Assembly: GCA_004562395.1 (NCBI GenBank)
Contig: SFQY01000030.1
Span: 1-21,952 of the forward strand
DNA: 21,952 nucleotides
Source: a bacterium
Lineage (GTDB): Bacteria; Bacillota; Clostridia; Oscillospirales; Oscillospiraceae
Direction of reading: 5' to 3'
In this document: piece by piece, positions 21,712 through 21,952 of the stretch
How positions within the stretch are numbered: position 1 is the first letter of the stretch
Layout: each line of letters begins with the position of its first letter
Position numbers and translations under genes: made by a program
The notes under the pieces: model-generated
Seen by the model: only the letters and a program-made list of their open reading frames with translations
The model's database searches: none
What the model was told of the DNA's origin: nothing

Positions 21712-21952
21712 ATGCGTACCTATTCTATCGTTTTCCTGGACATTGATGGAACCCTGCTGGACTCCCGGCATCAGATTATGCCCTGCACCCTCAATCGTCT
21801 GCAATATCTGCACAGGCGAAATGTCCCCATCATCCTGTGCTCGGCACGCTCACCCGGCGGTGTGAATCTGATAGCCAAACAGGTAGGCCTGCACAGCCCG
21901 GTGGCCTGCTACAACGGCGGACTGGTTTACGACGAAAACAGTGCCATACTGC
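21712..21952 (+). CDS. Cof-type HAD-IIB hydrolase (partial, runs off window)
   Basis: The first 80 codons are present. HAD motif I is FLDIDGTLLDSR (nucleophile Asp10 and Asp12) and motif II is LCSARSPGG (Ser44). ACYNGGLVYDE is the usual opening of the type IIB cap in Cof-like sugar or cofactor phosphate phosphatases. The ATG at 21712 is the only start in this frame; the purine-rich GAAGGGGGG ends about 12-13 bases upstream, which is rather far. The gene is separated from the sensing operon by a terminator. Substrate unknown; sugar phosphates would fit the neighbourhood. Confidence 0.85.
   Translation, partial: MRTYSIVFLDIDGTLLDSRHQIMPCTLNRLQYLHRRNVPIILCSARSPGGVNLIAKQVGLHSPVACYNGGLVYDENSAIL

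Overview
The window is a piece of a fairly GC-rich Clostridia chromosome. The AGGAGG-type ribosome sites, sigma-A promoters, greA-lysS pairing, DUF6462/TnpV mobile genes, SdpR/SdpI-like genes and GTAGGGGCG-type palindromic repeats all suggest a gut Oscillospirales-like anaerobe. That placement is inference; no rRNA or tRNA gene was recognised.

Region 1 (1-6971) carries branched-chain amino acid synthesis: ilvB, ilvN, ilvC, ilvD, then an AAA+ ATPase (DUF815) that overlaps ilvD by ATGA. ilvB is broken by a frameshift near 1400, so the window encodes two pieces. The break lies in the linker between the middle domain and the C-terminal TPP domain, and the two pieces overlap by ATGA. A palindromic inverted-repeat element sits upstream of ilvB, between ilvN and ilvC, and between ilvC and ilvD.

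Region 2 (6972-10384) holds another inverted-repeat element, a nitroreductase with its own promoter, a further palindromic element, and a three-gene ATGA-overlapping operon. That operon encodes an ArsR/SdpR-like repressor, a YhfC-like intramembrane protease and an SdpI-like protein with a C-terminal soluble domain. It has a strong promoter, a candidate operator and a good terminator.

Region 3 (10422-12469) is greA-lysS. Region 4 (12470-13960) is a lower-GC mobile-element remnant: two DUF6462 excisionase-like paralogs, TnpV and a small conserved-type protein, all overlapping by ATGA and bounded by terminators, with no recombinase or relaxase gene.

Region 5 (13961-21952) is a sugar locus. D-lyxose/mannose isomerase and a PfkB fructokinase form an operon with a promoter and a candidate operator. 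A ROK repressor with a near-perfect promoter follows. Next comes a tight four-gene set: a membrane-anchored sugar-binding protein, a NarL-type histidine kinase, its response regulator, and a solute-binding lipoprotein. No ABC permease or ATPase is present, so this looks like binding-protein-assisted sugar sensing. It ends at a 20-bp-stem hairpin, and a Cof-type HAD phosphatase runs off the window edge. The sensing module and the SdpR-YhfC-SdpI operon are the most interesting systems here.
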